Assembly (NCBI RefSeq): GCF_964355755.1
Contig: NC_092675.1
Coordinates: 2,638,312 to 2,702,311, forward strand
Origin: Antedon mediterranea
Lineage: Eukaryota; Echinodermata; Crinoidea; Comatulida; Antedonidae
DNA: 64,000 bases
Direction: 5' to 3'
Shown here: piece after piece, positions 12,404-27,400 of the stretch
Position numbering within the stretch: the stretch's first letter is position 1
Layout: every line of letters begins with the position of its first letter
The notes under the pieces: generated by a model
Databases searched by the model: none
What the model was told of the DNA's origin: nothing
The model's input: only the letters and a program-made list of their open reading frames with translations
Position numbers and translations under genes: made by a program

Positions 12404-15400
12404 CTTGAACACAAAATGATAAAATGTATTCAGTATAAAATACTTTGATTTATTTGCATTTTAAAAATCTTACAAATCTCGCTCCTGATAAAATTGTCAA
12501 CAATTCTAAAGCATGAGTCTACACTAATCAAGTTTGACACAAAAAGCTTGATGTGCCCAAATATGGTAGTAAAATGCCCTAAAATGGTAGTGGTATGACA
12601 TCATCATGTCCATATATGGGCACATCACATTTTGTTGTCACATAAAGTTTGGTAGTGTAGACAGAAGGCTTTGGGTAAGCATCCTACGGTTATATTTAAA
12701 CCTTGTCTTGACAATTTAGGAGTTCTGGATCAAATTTAACAGGTAACAGCTGGGGAAAGTATACTGGCCCATTGCATCACGTCAGTGTGTTTTTGAATCT
12801 GATTTGCTTGTGGAATAAGTTTTTATTGTAGGTATGCAACCCGGCACGGTTCCGGTCTCGCGAATCTAACATCAATGTTTCGTTTTCACAATGCTCCACA
12901 AGGCTATGCACCAAACGATATGTGTGTAGCCGCGTGAAAACGAAACATTGACGTTTTGCTGGATTTTCTTGCGACGGACCGGAACCATGCTGGAACAGGT
13001 GTGAAAGACCCTAACATGTACCCTTTATGAGTGACTTTATGAGTAAATTCCACTGACAATTTGTAAAAAACCGATTGCGAAAACGCACAGGGCAATGAAA
13101 TGCACTGAATGCAAATGTAACTACCATATTAAGTGCGGAAGAATAACTAAAATTGTATATGATAAGCAACGGAACTCGAAAGAAAATTGGTTATGTCAAG
13201 AATGCCTCTTCAATCAGCTTCCGAATGATGAATGCATCGGTGACATTAATATTCAGGACGAACTTATTGCCGACGCAAATAATGTGAATGAAAACCGACA
13301 AGATGGACATACATATACAGAAGACATTTATGAGCATTTAAGCGAGGAAATCAACGTGTTTAACAAAGGCCTACATTTTGTTCACCTCAATGCGCGGTCA
13401 TTAGTTCATAAAATGTCTGAACTAAGGCACATCGCATCAAAGACCAAAGCTACTGTTATATCCATCAGCGAGTCGTGGCTGGACGAATCCATCACCGATA
13501 ACGAGATCAAAATTGATGGATATACAGCGCTCAGGAAGGACAGAAACCGGTCTGGTAGTGGAGTTTGTATCTACGTAAAAAATGATCGCGCCTTCACACG
13601 TAGAAATGATCTGGATATTGACGGTTTTGAAGCAATTTGGATAAATATATATCTGCCTCGTTCAAAGGAAATTGTGATTGGTACATGCTACCGCCCACCA
13701 AACAGAATGTATCTTTATTTCTGAACAACTTTGAAGAATCTGTATCAAAAATCAAAGAGAGTAGTGAAATTTATGTTCTTGGTGACTTTAACATATGCAC
13801 TTTAAATATCAATCCAGTATTGCAAAGACATAATGATTTTCTTATAAGAAATGGTTTTAGTAATGTTATTAAGGATATAACTAGAATAGGAAAAGAAAAA
13901 AGCTCATGTTTGGACCACATTGTTACTAATGTACAAAATAATGTGAAGCAATCTGGAGTAATTAATATTGTGACCATTTTCTTATTTATTGCACTAGAAA
14001 AATACCTAAGTCTCATGTTCATAAAAATGAACACAACTCCGCTAAATTACGATCTTTAAAAAACTATAATATAAATAACTATCTTGAAAAACTTAACGAT
14101 ATCGATTGGTCTGTTGTCACTAATAATGACGATGTAAATATCGCGTGGTTAACTCTTAAAGATATCATCATTAAGGTGATCGACTCAATAGCGCCAATAA
14201 AAAAAGTTAGACTTAAACAAAACATAGCACCCTGGTTTACCTCCGAAATTGCTAATGAAATCAAAGTAAGAGACACACTTTTAAAAAAATTCAAGAAAGA
14301 TAAATCTAATCTAGATATATACAAATATTATTGTGCCTCTAGGAACAAAGCTCAGCGGCTGATCAAAAAAGCTAAATCTAATTATTTTCTCAATAAGATT
14401 GATGAAAATAAAGACAACCCTAAAAAATTATGGAAAACCCTCAAACAGCTCGGATACGAGAAGAAATGTAAAACAAACACTAAAATCGTTCTCGATGAAA
14501 ATGGTAAACAAACTTTCTGTCCAAAAGGCGTTGCCTCTCGTTTTAATGAGTTTTCCACGAATGTTGCGTCAACACTCGTCAAAAAACTCCCAAAATGCAT
14601 AGGTTTTTTCACCATGTCCACTAACGATCTTCATAAATACTACGTTAAATTAAAAGGAAAAATGTTTAAGCTAGAGCCTGTTACCATAGAACTCAACTCG
14701 AAAGCCTAAATGTAAACAAAAGCGTCGGTCTAGATAATATTCCTTCAAGATTTTTACGTGACGGTGCGATAATCTTGGCTGAACCGATAGCTCATATCAT
14801 TAACCTTTCGTTTAAAACTAATTGTTTTTCTCATGATCTTAAAACTGCTAAAGTTACCCCTCTATTTAAGAAAAATACTAGAACAAGTGTTGAGAATTAT
14901 CGGCCGATTAGTATTCTGCCTACGGTATCTAAGATTCTTGAAAAATCTGTAGCTATACAAGTTGAAAGGTATCTTTCCAAAAATAATATACTTTATGCCT
15001 ATCAATCCGGTTTTCGGCAGGCCCATTCAACTGAAAGCAACCTCATAAATCTCATCGACAATTTAAAAAACAATAAGTCCAAAGGCCTTCTTACTGGAAT
15101 GGTTCTAATTGACTTACAAAAAGCTTTCGATACCGTCGATCATGTGATTTTAATTAAAAAGCTAAAATGCATGGGTTTTAAGTGTACTGACTGGTTTCAA
15201 TCTTATCTCGCTAACCGCACACAAGTTGTCAGTGTGAATGGTACCTGCTCTGAACCTCTTATAGTTACTCATGGTGTACCGCAAGGTAGCATCTTGGGCC
15301 CTATTCTTTTTCTATGTTATTTAAATAATATTGCTTCTTGTATTGATTCTGATGTTCAATTATTGCTTTATGCTGATGATTCTACGATTCTGTATTCTCA

Positions 15401-18400
15401 TCACGATGCCACCAAAATCGCTCATAAATTAAGTACTGTCCTAGCTAAGTGCCAGGACTGGTTAACTGAAAACAAATTATCTTTACATGTTGGCAAAACC
15501 GAAAGTATTATCTTTGGTAGCAGAGCGAAGCTTAACAAAGTTAAAGAGTTTTCTGTAGAATTAATGGGCCGTAGAATCAAAAGTACTAAGCAAGTTAAAT
15601 ATTTGGGTATTGATTTAGACCAATATGTATCATGTGATATTATTGCAACTAGTGTTATCAGTAAAGTTAAGTCAAGGTTGAAGTTTTTACATAAGCAAAG
15701 TTCGTGCTTGAATAAAAAATGTCGTAAACTATTAAGCACTGCTTTAATACAATGTACATTTGACTATTCTGGCTCGGCATGGTACGGCGGTGTCAATAAG
15801 AATCTCAAAACACGCACGTTTCATTTTAAATGTTGGTCCGAAATCTCACATAGGTGCCAAAGAGCTTTCCGATCTTGGGTTTCTTAATGTCAGCCTCAGA
15901 AATAAGTTTTTAAGATTAAATTATGTTCACAAAATTAGTTATAACTTTAATACGCCTTCTTTCCTTAAGGATAACTTTTTGTTAATTTCTGATCATCATA
16001 ACCATTTCACCAGGGGTACAACATTTAATTTTGTCACTCCTAAGGCTACTGGCGTTAATGATACGACTTTTTATTTCTTAGGTATCCGTGACTGGAACAG
16101 GCTCCCCAATTCACTCAAATCAATACAAAATAATGCAACCTTCAAAATAAAACTTAAAGAATATTTTAATAATGAACAGCTTGGAATTTCAGTTTAATTA
16201 AGTTATTTTTAATATTGTTTTTTTGATGTTATCTTGTCTTGTATGTATTTTCTTGTTTTTTCATTTTTACTGAGTCATACTTAATGATAATTGTACTAGG
16301 CCCAACCACTCACTTTTCAGTCATTACGGATTGGACCCCATTGGAAATAAGTTTACTTTTTTGTCGACTTAATGGGTTATCCAGGTATTCTCTTATATAC
16401 ATTGTATATTTTAACTTTTATGTATGAATATCGAATAAAATCAATCAATCAATCAGACAATCTAAAACAAACATTACCTGGTTAATAACAACATGATCCA
16501 TGTTCAGACCTGCTGCGATGGCAAATTTCTTAGCACTGGTGAAGTCTTTAACAGCCTGCAGCTTCTCCAGTACCTCTTGACAATGTTTGTGGAATACACT
16601 ACCATCACCAGTCAGCAGTCGACCAATGTCCAATTGCACAGACGTGCTCTTGATTATCATGCTCAGCTCGTAAAGTTTAGTATAATTCGCAACTTAAATA
16701 AACAAAAGGCGTTAAATTAAGATTTTATCAAAACTCTGATATATATGTATCAGTGAAAATGTCAGGGTGGCGAGTTCAAATAATGTTTGAACCAGGCTTT
16801 TCTAATAAAACAAAAAATTGGTCCACGTTAAATAATGAATTATCTTCACTTTAAATCGCATGTATCTATCACTCATCAATGTTACCTGGATTGGAAAATT
16901 TTCCTGAAAAATGTAACCCTGCCATCAGCTTTAGCAATCTGCATGTTGCAGCAAAATTACAACAACTTTTGAAAGACAAAAGTGTCAATTCCGAGACAGC
17001 CTTCTCTAGAAATTTCAGATTATTGATATCTGTTACACTAGTTGTGTTGGTTTCTTGCAAATTGTCTGAGTTTTCCACAATCTAAAGAGAACAGATTAAT
17101 ACAGATCAATAACAAATATTAATAAAGTGAATTAAAAATACTTCTTGTTCATTAGACTAAGTTGTACACGTGGTAGCTGCAAAGAGCTTATATAATTCAA
17201 TAGAGATTGAACTATGCAAAAGTTGTTGGTGGTTTACAGACAACGCCATCTTTGCAAAATCAACATTGTTACGGAATAGAAAACGATACATGAGAATAAA
17301 TTGGTAAGTCAAAGTCAAATTCAGAGATTAGTAAATAAGGCCAGCAGAGTTATCGGTGTAGAAATGAAACCTTTAGATGAAATGTTTAATACATTCATAC
17401 TTCAGAAATTTGACACAATTATGCAAGACCCATCACACCCATTACATTCAGACATCATTATAAGTAGATTAGGAAGGGTTAGACTGACACAGGAAAAAAT
17501 ATCCACAAACCGTTTCAGATTTTCACCAATTTACATAGCATGCAATTTATTTAACAAAAACTTTTCAAGATAGTCACTTGTATCATTTGTATTTATTTAT
17601 ATAGTTATCACATCGTATTATTTATTCTACTCAGGTACAAAACATATCTCGAAATTGTTAACAATTTTGACAATAAAGTTATCTTGTATCTTGTAAGATG
17701 GAAGCCATATTCTGTGATACTTTTTGAGCTGTGATTACGTTGGAGTTCACACTCTAGTGAATTATATAATCTCTTTGGGAAGTTTCCAGTACAGTGTTTT
17801 CACACTGCAGTACTGATTTATATACAGAGTTTGTTTAACAACTTTTACCTCAAGATATTTGTGATGAAAGTTTTTCAAATGAACTGCAGCCAATGCTTCA
17901 TCAGATTTCACCAAATACGCACAGGTGAACTCGAGATAAGACGTTAAAGGGCTGGCCTATTGGAAAAAAACTAAACTGTTTTAACTGTGTAATCTCTAAA
18001 AAATAAACATTTTATTTTTTTTTTATCTTAACTTAATGGCTAAAGCTCTTTCTACACTATCAAACTAATTTGACAAAAAAAGTGTCATGTGCCCAAATAT
18101 GGTAGTGATACGCTCAAATATGGTAGTGATATGACATCACATTTTTTTGTCACATAAAGTTGGATATTGTAGACAGAGCCTAAAACACCTGAAATAAAAG
18201 AAACTGTTTAACTGTAAAATCTCTAAAGAATAAACATTTAATTTTTTATTTGATTTCAACTTACTGGCTGAAACACCTGAAATGCCTTGCATAATATTAG
18301 ACTCTTTCCTGTTTCCATGGTGATTCTAACAATACTCATTAATTCATCCAAGTTCCATTGATGCCACTGAAGAAGAGCAATTTCATTTCCTGTAACCATG

Positions 18401-21400
18401 AAGACATCTTCATCTTTCATTGACGTCATGAGAAACATGCACAGACAGTTTAGCTGATCTGAATTCTGGAAACAAAAATGGACGAAAATGATTAGGTAAT
18501 ATAAAACACACAGCTTCATGCTGTTGTACAAGAAAACAGAGCATTCAAGATGTATTGTCCCCAAAAAACATAAACAAATAAAAATTAATTAAATGAGACT
18601 TTGTGTTTTAAAGTTTTATTTTTGTGCCACCACTAATGACAGTTTAAACCAATAATGGTAAAAAAAAGTGAAAACCTATCAATAAAAGGTATACAGCAAC
18701 TTACTGAGAAGCAAGCAGACAACACTGCTAGTGAAGGTTGTTTAAAGATGGCAGAATAAGCAAGTAACATCTTAGCTGGATGAGGGCTGGACTGACAGGC
18801 TAGAATTACACCAAATAGGTCACTTGGCACATTTTCCAACACCAGATCTAAAAACAAAAAGATAAAAATGTAGGTAACGTAATCAACCTCATGGTATACC
18901 ATAATCAACCTCATGATTACTGGAAACAGAAGGAAATTAAGCTTACAAAAGCCCTCTATGGATCAGCAGTACAGGCACCTACACAGAGCAGCACACAAGG
19001 AGACAGTCCTCTTTCTTAATGAACATGCACTGTATGTACACAATACCTTACTATACCATTAGTAAGATGAACTCATCGTTCAAAGTTGCAGTTGCTAAAA
19101 TATGGCATAACCTACCAACTGAAATTAAATAATCCCCAACAATTGCCTTTATACAAAGCTAGATATCAATCTCATTTATTTTCACAAAATTTTTCTTTCC
19201 TGATTTATTTTGTATTTAAGACAGGACACCAATGCAAAACAGGTTTTCTTTTACCTGATTGTGTTATCTTTTATAAAGATTTGTTAAATAAATAAATGTT
19301 ATCATATTTTAATGCTTAAAAACAGTAATTGCCTACAAGGTTTTTTAAAAATTTGGTGGAAATCTCACCCTGAAATTGAGATTCAGAATGTTCTGACATG
19401 TGTTGATACTCATCATCAAAATTATCAGCCTCTTCATCATCATCTGTACTATCTTCTTCGCCTGTCAAATTTGAAAAAAAAAAAAAGATCAATTGGGACA
19501 CAAACAAAGGATAATTTTCGGTCTGGTTATTGGACTTTCAAATCCAAATTGTCAGATCTACCATTATTATTATTACAATTGTAGAATATACCAGAGGGAC
19601 ACACAAGCATTACTTTATACTTTAAAGATGAAGGTAAATCAAGGTAGGTAGATGAAATAAAGTCACATGTAAAATATTTTATTGCATTCAATAAATCATA
19701 AAAAAAATACAATAATTGAACTCACCACCATTTTTGCCACTATCGAATCCAACCTTAAACAGATAAGTCGTTCTGTGATCACGAACAATTGACTTCTTCT
19801 TAGTAACACTTGATTGTGTGGTATACCCATGCTGCCCTGTCGGTAGGAAGGATGACCCATAGACTGGGTTTTCAAATGCAAGTGATAAATGTTCTGTAAG
19901 ACTAGTACTTTTAAATGTCTGAACTAGTTCAAGAACCTAATAAAAAAATAAAAAATAAACAATGTTATAAATTTTAACAGAAACTAAAACATAATTACAG
20001 TTTAGAATTTCTTTTGTGAATAAATTTGTTGATTCTTATTTTACTTTTTAATTTTCTTTATTTAGTAATGAAGGATTAAAGCAGTCCATTTCAGGAATAA
20101 AATTACATTGATATTGCACTAGTGTTGTCCATACAACCAACTTTTGACCAATTAGATTACAGCATTCTTAAAAATCAAACTATTCATATTATAAATGCTG
20201 CAATGTCTAGAAATGCCATATATACAACTGTAATGTTAAACAGAAGGGGGTCTGACAAGCAGATTGCATATAGGATTCCTATGGAAGGTGAAGACGCTTT
20301 TTTTAAATGTCACATATACCATCTACATGACACCTGTAATGGTAGACAGTTCTAACAAGAATTTTGGACATTGAATTCCTAACATAAAAGATGACATTAC
20401 AGGTTTGTGGAATTTTTAGAAATATCATACATGCTTAACTGTAAAAACAATGGAGAGAAGAGTACTAGAAAAATAGGTAAAAAGTAAAGCTACAAAATGA
20501 TGTTTGATACTAACATGCTCTTTAGGGTAGTGGTGTTGCTGTGCAAAAACCGTGAAACATAACCATTCATCGTGTTTAGCGCAATCACGTAGGTAGACAT
20601 CAGTAAGAGGTAGCCGATGGAACCTGCAGAACATAACAGCAACATCCCATTCTCTTGCTGCTTCCAATGAACAACTAAGCAAACAAAAGTAACATTAACC
20701 TAAGAGATACTATGTTCCATAGAACATATACCCAGTCAGGGTGAGACATACTTGTATTGAATTGCACGTCGGTAATGATGTGTAGGCTACCTTACAGTAA
20801 GAAACTGAAATTTAATACTTATGTTTGAACGCAAATGTAATAACATGATGTTAATAAAATTACTATCAATTGTTTCTCTTGCTGCTTCCAATAAGCAACT
20901 AAGCAAAACAAAAGTAAGAATAAATTAGTAGGGTCAACTGGTATTCCTGGTCCGAACCAGTAATCATATAGAAACACTGATGAAGTACAGTATATATAGG
21001 CAAAAGTAAAAATAGAACAATACAAGACCAGACCGAAGTCATAGTCATAGTACCTAGTATCTATCTAGTAACAGAAATTTGTTTTGAAAAATGGCATATC
21101 ATATATAGAAAAATAGAAAAAAATAGAACAATAAAACAAAAACTTACACAGAAAAAAATTACACAAAAAAAAAATTCTCTGATGAAAAGTGGTTAAAAGA
21201 TTAAAATTACTTATTATTTAAAATAAGTTCCTCTCAACATGAAGTTTATTAAATTCATGTACAGTACTGCAATGCTAATCTATTTAATTGTAAGTATTTA
21301 TTTTATTAATTCATTATAGTTTATATACAGTATTTAATTTTTTAAACACACACCACCCATGTATCAACAAACGAAGAAACGATAATTATTTTGTTTTTAT

Positions 21401-24400
21401 TACTGTCATATGATTTCTGTGGTTTCAGTTGTTTTTATCTATAAATATGTTAACCATGCACTGTACATATGAGTTACGCTTTTAAAAAAATTAGGAAACC
21501 AAAATTGACGTTTATGTTTGTGGTCATGACAATAAAGAAATTGTCTTGATTTGATTTTTATTTATTAGTATGAATTTTAATAGAACATTAATATTTAATA
21601 ATTAATTTGGGTTTTTTTTCTACTGCACATTTTTTAAGAATTAGGAAACCAAAATTCATGTTTGTTTATGTTTGTGGTCATGACAATAAAGAAATTATCT
21701 TATCTTGATTTTATTTGTATTAGTATGAATTTAAATAAACATTAATATATTGATTATAGTTTTTATTGTAGAATTATTTTCTAATAATCATTATTATCAT
21801 TATTATTATTATTATTATTATTACATTATATTCTATTTTAAATTACTTGTCATTTTGACCACTTAATACTGTATAGTACTTACCTACTCTTGTTTGTTTT
21901 CACCATTTTATTGGAAATGGCTGACTCCAACAACCTTATTAATAATTCACTGCTGCGTTTTCCATGCTTTCTAAATGCACACAGCAAATTCCCAGCTGTA
22001 AATAACAATATAAATACTAGACTGAAAAAGACCATTAACCACCAAGTCAATGAAAGCACACTGAGTGAAGTACTTGGCAAAATATTGCCACAGAGGGCGC
22101 ATGTTGATATTTCAGCCCATGTTAAAAGAATATAAATTTGTCTTTTTTTTATTTGTGAAGTTATTAATGAACCAATTTCAATAGGCATGTCCTGTAAGTA
22201 TATACCTATGTACACCGGAATGAACTTGAGAATTGTAGGTGCTATCGAGCTAACAAACAAACAAAGAACTATAATTCAACATCTTAACATCTGAACAGAT
22301 ATCTGTTGTGCAGTCATATCTGTTCACATGTTGATAGATATAAGTGGTAAACATGCCAGGGAATGCTACTTTCATACATTCAGTCAGTGTTTTCCAGTCT
22401 GAAATGCATTCATCCTGCCGATGTTCTATAGTTAAAGTAGAATTTCTCCTCGACCTGCACAAGTGGAAAAATGGCAGATGTTGGATGAAACAATATAATA
22501 TAATAATGTTAATGTTGTTCGATTTATAAAGCGCTTATACATTCAAACAATTGTCCCAAAGCGCTGAGAGAAAAAACAGAAAGAAATTACTAAGAAAAAA
22601 GATGGATTTTTAAGAGTGTTTGTGTGTCTATGTATTTAGACCTAAGCAATATCATTTCAGATAAAAATCTATTTCTATGTGTTTTACAATCACATGATTT
22701 TCACTTTGGGATCATGGCGGTTGGCGCTGGATCATTTTGGAGTGAGTTTACACTGATTTACCACATGAATGCATTTGTCTTGTGTTCTTTTGATTTAGGA
22801 AAAGTTGTGAAATCATTTTTTACAAGTTCTAATGAAAGCAGCATTAGTATGTATCCAATGTCCTGTATTGAACTTTTTTTTTTTTTTTCGGTTAACAACA
22901 TCCTGAATATTTTTTTCCAACAAATCTTAACCAATAGTTTCAGGAAGTTGTCTGCAATGGTAAGAACCAAATCCTGACAGGATTTGAACCAGGATTTTAA
23001 ATAGGAAAGTAAAATAGCACCAACATCATTCAATTTCACTATGGAGAAGTATATTATTGTTCAACTGATTTTGATAAAACATTTACAAAATAACACTGAA
23101 AAACTTGAAAAGTTATTTCAAGAATTTCTTTTAAAATATCTGGACTTTCCAAAGTTATATGCAATTTAATTTTGCAAGTGCGAGGTTGTGTTTTTGAAGA
23201 TTGTTCACTTCACTTTCTGACATGATGATGAAATAAATATTAATATTTACCAATTTTCTTTTCAGCATTTAATAGCCACTCTTGCCAATGCTGTTTATCT
23301 TGCTTTCTCCATTCTTCTTCTTTTTGCTGGAAGTTGTAGATTGTGTTTCCTGTCTGTAAGTCCACCCTAAGCCTGGTACTATCCCTGCCCAACATCTCAA
23401 TGAAGGCAACACAAGCACTGGCAATGCCTTGGTTAGCAAAATGTTTCAGTGCTATAAGGCATGCTTTTGCCTGAGCCTGGCTTATCCTAAAGGAATATCA
23501 AAAAGCATTTATTCCATGATAAGAATGTCTATTTAATTTTCTTTGAGTTTATACCGAGTTCATTCTAAATATGTCTATATAATTTGATATTTTATAGACT
23601 TACCTTTTCTTACTAGTACCCCCAAGCTCAATCTGATGTTCCACAAACGAAGTAAAAGCAAAACTTGGACGGCCTTGCTTCAAGTAATATGTAAAATCAA
23701 GATCTTCTTTGTGTCCATACTTTGATACCAGATCAGAATCTGAGAATTGTGGCATTTTATATCTTTGATCTGTAGATAAAATAGATAGATTAATTTTTTT
23801 TTAATTTTTATTTTATTTTATTTATTCAACTTTGTTTTACAAGGGTAGCTCAACAGCTGTAGTATAGCTGACTTGAAGAGTTTTTCTTTTACAAACATAT
23901 AAAGACCACTTGTTGTCTGTATAGTAATGTCTATTCACTGTTGTATATAGCTTTTATATTGACTGGGTTCATGTACATAGTATTCTAGTTGTCTGCATTT
24001 CGTTTTTGAGTTTCTCAATTTCCTATCTATGTATTAGAGCAATAAAGATTCTGTACCACAAAAAAAACAACGTTATAATAAAAAAACTTTTTAATAATTC
24101 TATTATTAGACAGAACTAACAATTGTTACAACAAATTTTATAATTGTAGCACAAACTCTCCCAATACTGGACACCTTTGGACTAGTCTGTAATGGCTGGT
24201 TCTCCTAAAGTTTTGAAACGCAGATGTCTGTATTCATAAATTTGAGACCTTTTACAGAAAAATATTTTTAAAATAGTTTTGAGAGACTTGTCAGTTTTTT
24301 TGTCAGTTTTTTTTATAGTGCAGTAATTCATATTCACATTTATTTTGACAAAGAAGATAACATAATATTAATATATATTTGTTACAATATAAATTGGGAT

Positions 24401-27400
24401 AGCTCACTGGCAAGCTCTCAATGTGCTGTACATAAAGTGGAATACATGTTCAACACTGTTCCCCCCTAACATTATGTTTTCTATCCACAGACGAGACATG
24501 TGTTAAAAGTATACCAAGGCTAATAAATGATTAATCAGTTTTTAAAGAAAAACTTTCTTCCCCCTTTTTTCTACTAATGCATTTCAACAATCAATGAATC
24601 AGTAATCTGGGTTAAAGTTTTAACAATGTTACAATTACTTATTGTAGTTGGAATTTGTATTGTCTATAAAGCTAAACCTTCATTTGTTTAACAAACAGCA
24701 AATGTATTGCTAATTATTAAACAGGAAGGCAATAGTAGCAAAAAATACCACAACCAGAAATATGGGAATATTTGTATGTTTTTTTTCCAAGAATCAGCAT
24801 GACATTTTGTTTATTTACCAAAAAAGTAAAACTAAATCTGTAAATAACTCAATAAAAATTGATTGTTTGTTTCTTTCAATTTCTAAAGAGACGATTAATG
24901 TTAAACTTGAACAGAAGTTAATCCATGATCTATTTTGTGATGACCGGGACGCTATATTTGTTTTCGTACATAAGTTGGGGACCCCTAATGAAATGTCACA
25001 AAATATACATAAATATTCATTAGTTACATCCATAAGGTGTGACGTAAGAATTGAGCTAACTAAATTTCGCTAATGCAAACGCTTTCTGTCGAGCCATCTG
25101 TGTAGTCGAGTGGATTAGACTATGGACTTTGCATGTCAATGTATGGGGTTCGAATCCATAAGCAACTTCTTTTTACTTTATAGTAAAAGAGAAATTATTT
25201 AGAGGGTTGGGTTTAGTTATATTTAGAAAGTAGTTTGGCTATCTTGAACATAACTTATGTGTGGAAAAAAAAATTGCGACCAGGACACAGGCTGAGTGAC
25301 CTCATATCATTCCAGCTGATTATAAGGATATCTATTTTGTGATGAGCAGGACACAGGCTGAGTGACCTCATGTCATTCCAGCCGATTATAAAGATAATAT
25401 CTATTTTGTAAGAACCAGGACACAGAGTTAATGATGTCATGAACAATAGGGATTTTTTTATTTTTGTTCACCAGGTATGCAAAATATAAGGTTAACAATA
25501 AGTCACCTGGATCAGCACTGAAAATTGAATCTTAAAGATAAGATGTATTGTCCCGAAAAATATAACAAATAAAGTTGAATAAAATCAACTTTTAATAGGT
25601 TAGTTTGTAGCTATTAACAAAAAACATTGATTTCACCTATAAAAAGACAAAATAAAAACCAAACACCTGGTTGACTGTTTTTACAGTTTTAAGGTAAATA
25701 ATTTGGTTTTTTTTGCCACTTTTTAGTCAAAGTGAACTAATTGAATGTGGCATTTATATGGCCTATTCCACAACACATTTTGTTCGAATTATTTTTTCAG
25801 GGGGACATTAAAAATAATAATCTTCAAAGAGATGAGAAAATTCTTCACGTTCCTGGTCAAGCACAATAATTAAAGCTCACAAATTATGATTTTTTTTTTT
25901 CAGCAAATCTAATAACCTTCTACCTTTTACATCATCAAATTAGTATAAAGTTGAACTACAGTACAGTACAAGTTGTAATAAGACAATACCACCATAATCT
26001 GCGCATCAATCCCAGATGATTTTATTCTTTAAAGCGGACACTAACTTTTGTTTAAAAAAGACAAAAATCACTATAACCTTGTTTACGTCAATACAAATGA
26101 TGATTATGACAATAAACACAGTTGTATATACTACACAATGGTATAGAACTTCCTATTGTTAGTATATCTATTTCATTCAATCTACTATACTAAGAAAAAC
26201 AAAAAACAAACAAAAACATTTTGACCTTCCCAAATCGGCATACAATTCTTTTGATTTTGTGATGCATTTTACTTTTTTTCTGCGTCAACTTTGACCTTGA
26301 ACTAATTTTATTCTCTTAACTAAAGCTATAAGAATGTATAAGGCAGATTGTTGAAATACTTTGATCTCAGAAATGATGTCTTAATATTGTAATAGTAGTA
26401 ACACCTTAATTCTACTTAAGTGGGTGGGTTTATGCTATTTGAGCGGAACAAAATATGGAGTGCACTTGAGCTTGCAATAAATAGTTATTAAAACATATAC
26501 AAAGTAGAATAACAATATTGTTATATGTTCAAGGTGAACAGTCATAATGAAGCTTATATTATTATATTTATTATCACTTTCGACTTCAAATAATTCTGTT
26601 TGAAAAGGGAAAGTCCTGCTAGATTTTTTACATTATAATTTTCATAAAATTATGCTTTTATAAAAAGTTTTAAATCTGGACTATATGCAAAACATCATGT
26701 ACACTACTCAGGAGGATGTGCAGTAATGTCAAGTAGGTGGCTCTAGGTTCAAATCTTGGTTGGGGTAGCTTTTTCTTATTTACAGATTAATTAATATATC
26801 ACCGGCCAGTTAAGAATTTTGTCAATGCATGAATTTAGCATTCTAAATATTATGCAATGCATTGAAATTTGTATACATTAATAATAATATTTATTATGTT
26901 CAGTAAATTTCCAAAGATGAAAATTGTTCAGTTTAGTCTTATATTTTGCTTGATTTTTTGTTGACCACAATGTTTTCTCTCTATTATTTGAGAAAAGCCC
27001 TATAGTTATATTTAACCATGACAGGGCATAAAGAGGATCTTTCTAAGCGGATTTTAGACACTTCCTGTTGGGATATCACCTCAAGTGTGACTGGGATTGT
27101 GAATGGTATGAGGAAGTAAAATCGTATTATTCTTTTGATTTTACAATAAGAGCATTCCATTCATATTATAGGGATGTTTTAATTATTAAAAACTAATTAT
27201 ACATGTAAATAATTATAATTTATGAATTAAAGCGAATAAAACATTATTTTTACAACAAATTTACTGAAAGTAGGCTCTACAATTTGTGAGCAAATGACGG
27301 AAATATTAGACGTTGGATGATCGTTCAATCCAAATTAAGTTTCAGATAATAATGGAATATCTCACATATTGTGTTTATAAGGGTCTAAACTAAACAATGC

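Noticed and set aside
20122-20355. 77-aa frame with RRGSDKQIAYRIP
   Set aside because: Antisense in an SPG11 intron, no recognisable domain, no start context or splice partner found.
22624-23039. 117-aa (+) and 93-aa (-) frames
   Set aside because: They overlap on opposite strands in an SPG11 intron, no splice phase fits exon 20 to 21, and I recognise no family; possibly an old transposon piece.
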